DNA from: Portibacter lacus
GTDB taxonomy: Bacteria > Bacteroidota > Bacteroidia > Chitinophagales > Saprospiraceae
DNA: 64,000 bases
Assembly: GCF_021533215.1 (NCBI RefSeq)
Contig: NZ_JAJNKA010000017.1
Span: 46,953 to 110,952 of the forward strand
Reading direction: 5' to 3'
Shown: positions 63,146 through 64,000 of the stretch, in pieces
Position numbering within the stretch: the first letter of the stretch is position 1
How the letters are laid out: each line of letters opens with the position of its first letter
The notes under the pieces: model-generated
Database searches by the model: none
Seen by the model: the letters and a program-made list of their open reading frames with translations, nothing else
Told to the model about the DNA's origin: nothing
Position numbers and translations under genes: made by a program

Positions 63146-63686
63146 TAATACTACCAATCCTAAAGTTCAATTAGCAAGGAAATTAAATATACTTGCCTAT
63201 ATCGTTTCTATTATTGTTATCGGCCTGGTATTGTTAATGAGACGAGTTAAATTCGATATTGGAATTGACTTTAGTTTCTTACCTGCGTTTCATAGTTCAA
63301 TGAATGCCGTGACAGCAGTTCTCTTGATCATCGCACTCGTTTTTATTAAACAGAAAAAGATTACGGCACATCGAAACATGATGTTTGCTGCAGTGATTAC
63401 ATCAGCGCTGTTTCTTCTGTCCTACGTATTGTATCATTTTACAACACCGGAAACTAACTTTTGTAAAGAAGGAAACATAAGAATTGTTTATTTTATCTTG
63501 CTTATATCACATGTTATCTTGGCGGGTGTAATTTTTCCATTTATACTATTTACGCTGATTAGAGGTTATACAGACCAAGTAGAAAAACACAAGAAAATGG
63601 CTAGATGGGTATACCCAATGTGGTTATATGTAGCAATTACGGGACCTATCCTATATCTAATGCTAAGACCGTGTTATGGATTATAG
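63135..63686 (+). CDS. DUF420 family membrane protein (CtaM-like)
   Basis: A 183-residue protein with five membrane helices. FHSSMNAVTAVLLI, KITAHRNMMFAAVITSALFLLSYVLYH and HVILAGVIFPF carry the His residues conserved in DUF420. Members (CtaM in Gram-positive bacteria) are needed for maturation of heme-copper oxidases, which fits its position next to the cox operon. It is translationally coupled to the Sco-like gene. Confidence 0.88.
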   Translation: MKNSNTTNPKVQLARKLNILAYIVSIIVIGLVLLMRRVKFDIGIDFSFLPAFHSSMNAVTAVLLIIALVFIKQKKITAHRNMMFAAVITSALFLLSYVLYHFTTPETNFCKEGNIRIVYFILLISHVILAGVIFPFILFTLIRGYTDQVEKHKKMARWVYPMWLYVAITGPILYLMLRPCYGL

Positions 63687-64000
63687 ATAGATTACTTCAG
63701 TATTAATAATTGTAATTTTAAATTCTTTATAATCAACACATTAAGTATTGTCCTAATACAAAAGAAAACCCGGTTACAAAAGACAATATGGAAGGCACAA
63801 AAACTCACCTACAAAGAGGTAAAAATACTGGGTGCAAATGTTATCTATGCAACAAATGCAAATCGAAACTATATTGTAGACTTACCTTTCTTAATACAGT
63901 TTATAATTTAAATACTATTTCTAGTACAGCCCCTTATTGGGGTTTTAAAACCCCAATAAGGGGCTGTTGGCGGCTTGAAAATTCTATCGGGCTCTTATCA
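63687..64000. repeat. Gene-free end of window with a near-perfect palindrome
   Basis: No gene is visible here on either strand. At 63927-63967 the arms ACAGCCCCTTATTGGGG and CCCCAATAAGGGCTGT flank TTTTAAAA, forming a long hairpin with one bulged C. There is no following T-run on the plus strand, so this could be a terminator for a gene to the right on the minus strand or a repeat element. Upstream, 63740-63880 has short repeated words (TGCAAATG, AAATGCAAAT) without clear meaning. Confidence 0.5.

Overview
The window looks like chromosomal DNA from a member of the phylum Bacteroidota, most likely a marine, aerobic, Saprospiria-like lineage. The evidence is AT-rich DNA, a SusC/SusD pair, type IX secretion sorting domains (type A and gliding-type), PorP/SprF and PorV/PorQ-like outer-membrane proteins, -7 boxes of the TAnnTTTG type, and alternative complex III next to a caa3/aa3-type oxidase. 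I saw no rRNA, tRNA, CRISPR array, insertion sequence or prophage.

Layout. 1-1.6 kb: the end of a DUF4249-like gene and a thiolase, converging on a shared terminator. 1.6-3.8 kb: a gene-free stretch with seven copies of a roughly 65-105 nt element. Each copy ends in the same hairpin plus T-run, and three have a canonical Bacteroidota promoter at a fixed distance, so I read it as a tandem family of small RNA genes. 3.8-7.4 kb: a TPR/TonB-like protein, DUF1801, an M50B peptidase and an M14 carboxypeptidase. 7.4-16.7 kb (minus strand): SusC, SusD, a di-heme peroxidase-like lipoprotein, an FG-GAP/ASPIC-UnbV protein and a gliding-type C-terminal-domain protein. 16.9-26.1 kb (minus): a histidine kinase and LytTR response regulator, a degenerate receiver paralogue, a DUF4157 protein with small partners, and a 1341-residue secreted adhesin-like protein. 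Upstream of three of these units sit 11-bp repeats spaced 21 bp apart, a spacing expected for a LytTR regulator.

26.2-36.1 kb: msrAB, a HAD phosphatase with a voltage-gated K+ channel, gamma-glutamyltransferase, a PorV-like protein, a Lon-substrate-domain protein, NDH-2, a small lipoprotein and SppA. 36.2-42.8 kb: an 1832-residue SprB-repeat surface protein followed by PorP/SprF. 42.9-46.8 kb: a deoxynucleoside kinase, folK, an alanine/Na+ symporter and thyA.

46.9-62.5 kb: one tightly packed operon, actABCDEF-coxBA-ctaB-coxC-coxC-coxIV, closed by a strong terminator. It encodes the quinol:cytochrome c oxidoreductase (alternative complex III) and its cytochrome c oxidase partner. NDH-2 at 32-33 kb could feed quinol to this chain. 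Unusual features are a CuA subunit II carrying a C-terminal OmpA domain, a helix-hairpin-helix domain on ActC, an extra heme motif on ActA and His/Asp-rich segments on several subunits. A Cys-less Sco-like protein and a DUF420 (CtaM-like) protein follow the operon.

The strongest candidates for something undescribed are the small-RNA array (1894-3710) and the predicted LytTR regulon (20989-23253). Everything here comes from reading the sequence; no database search was run.
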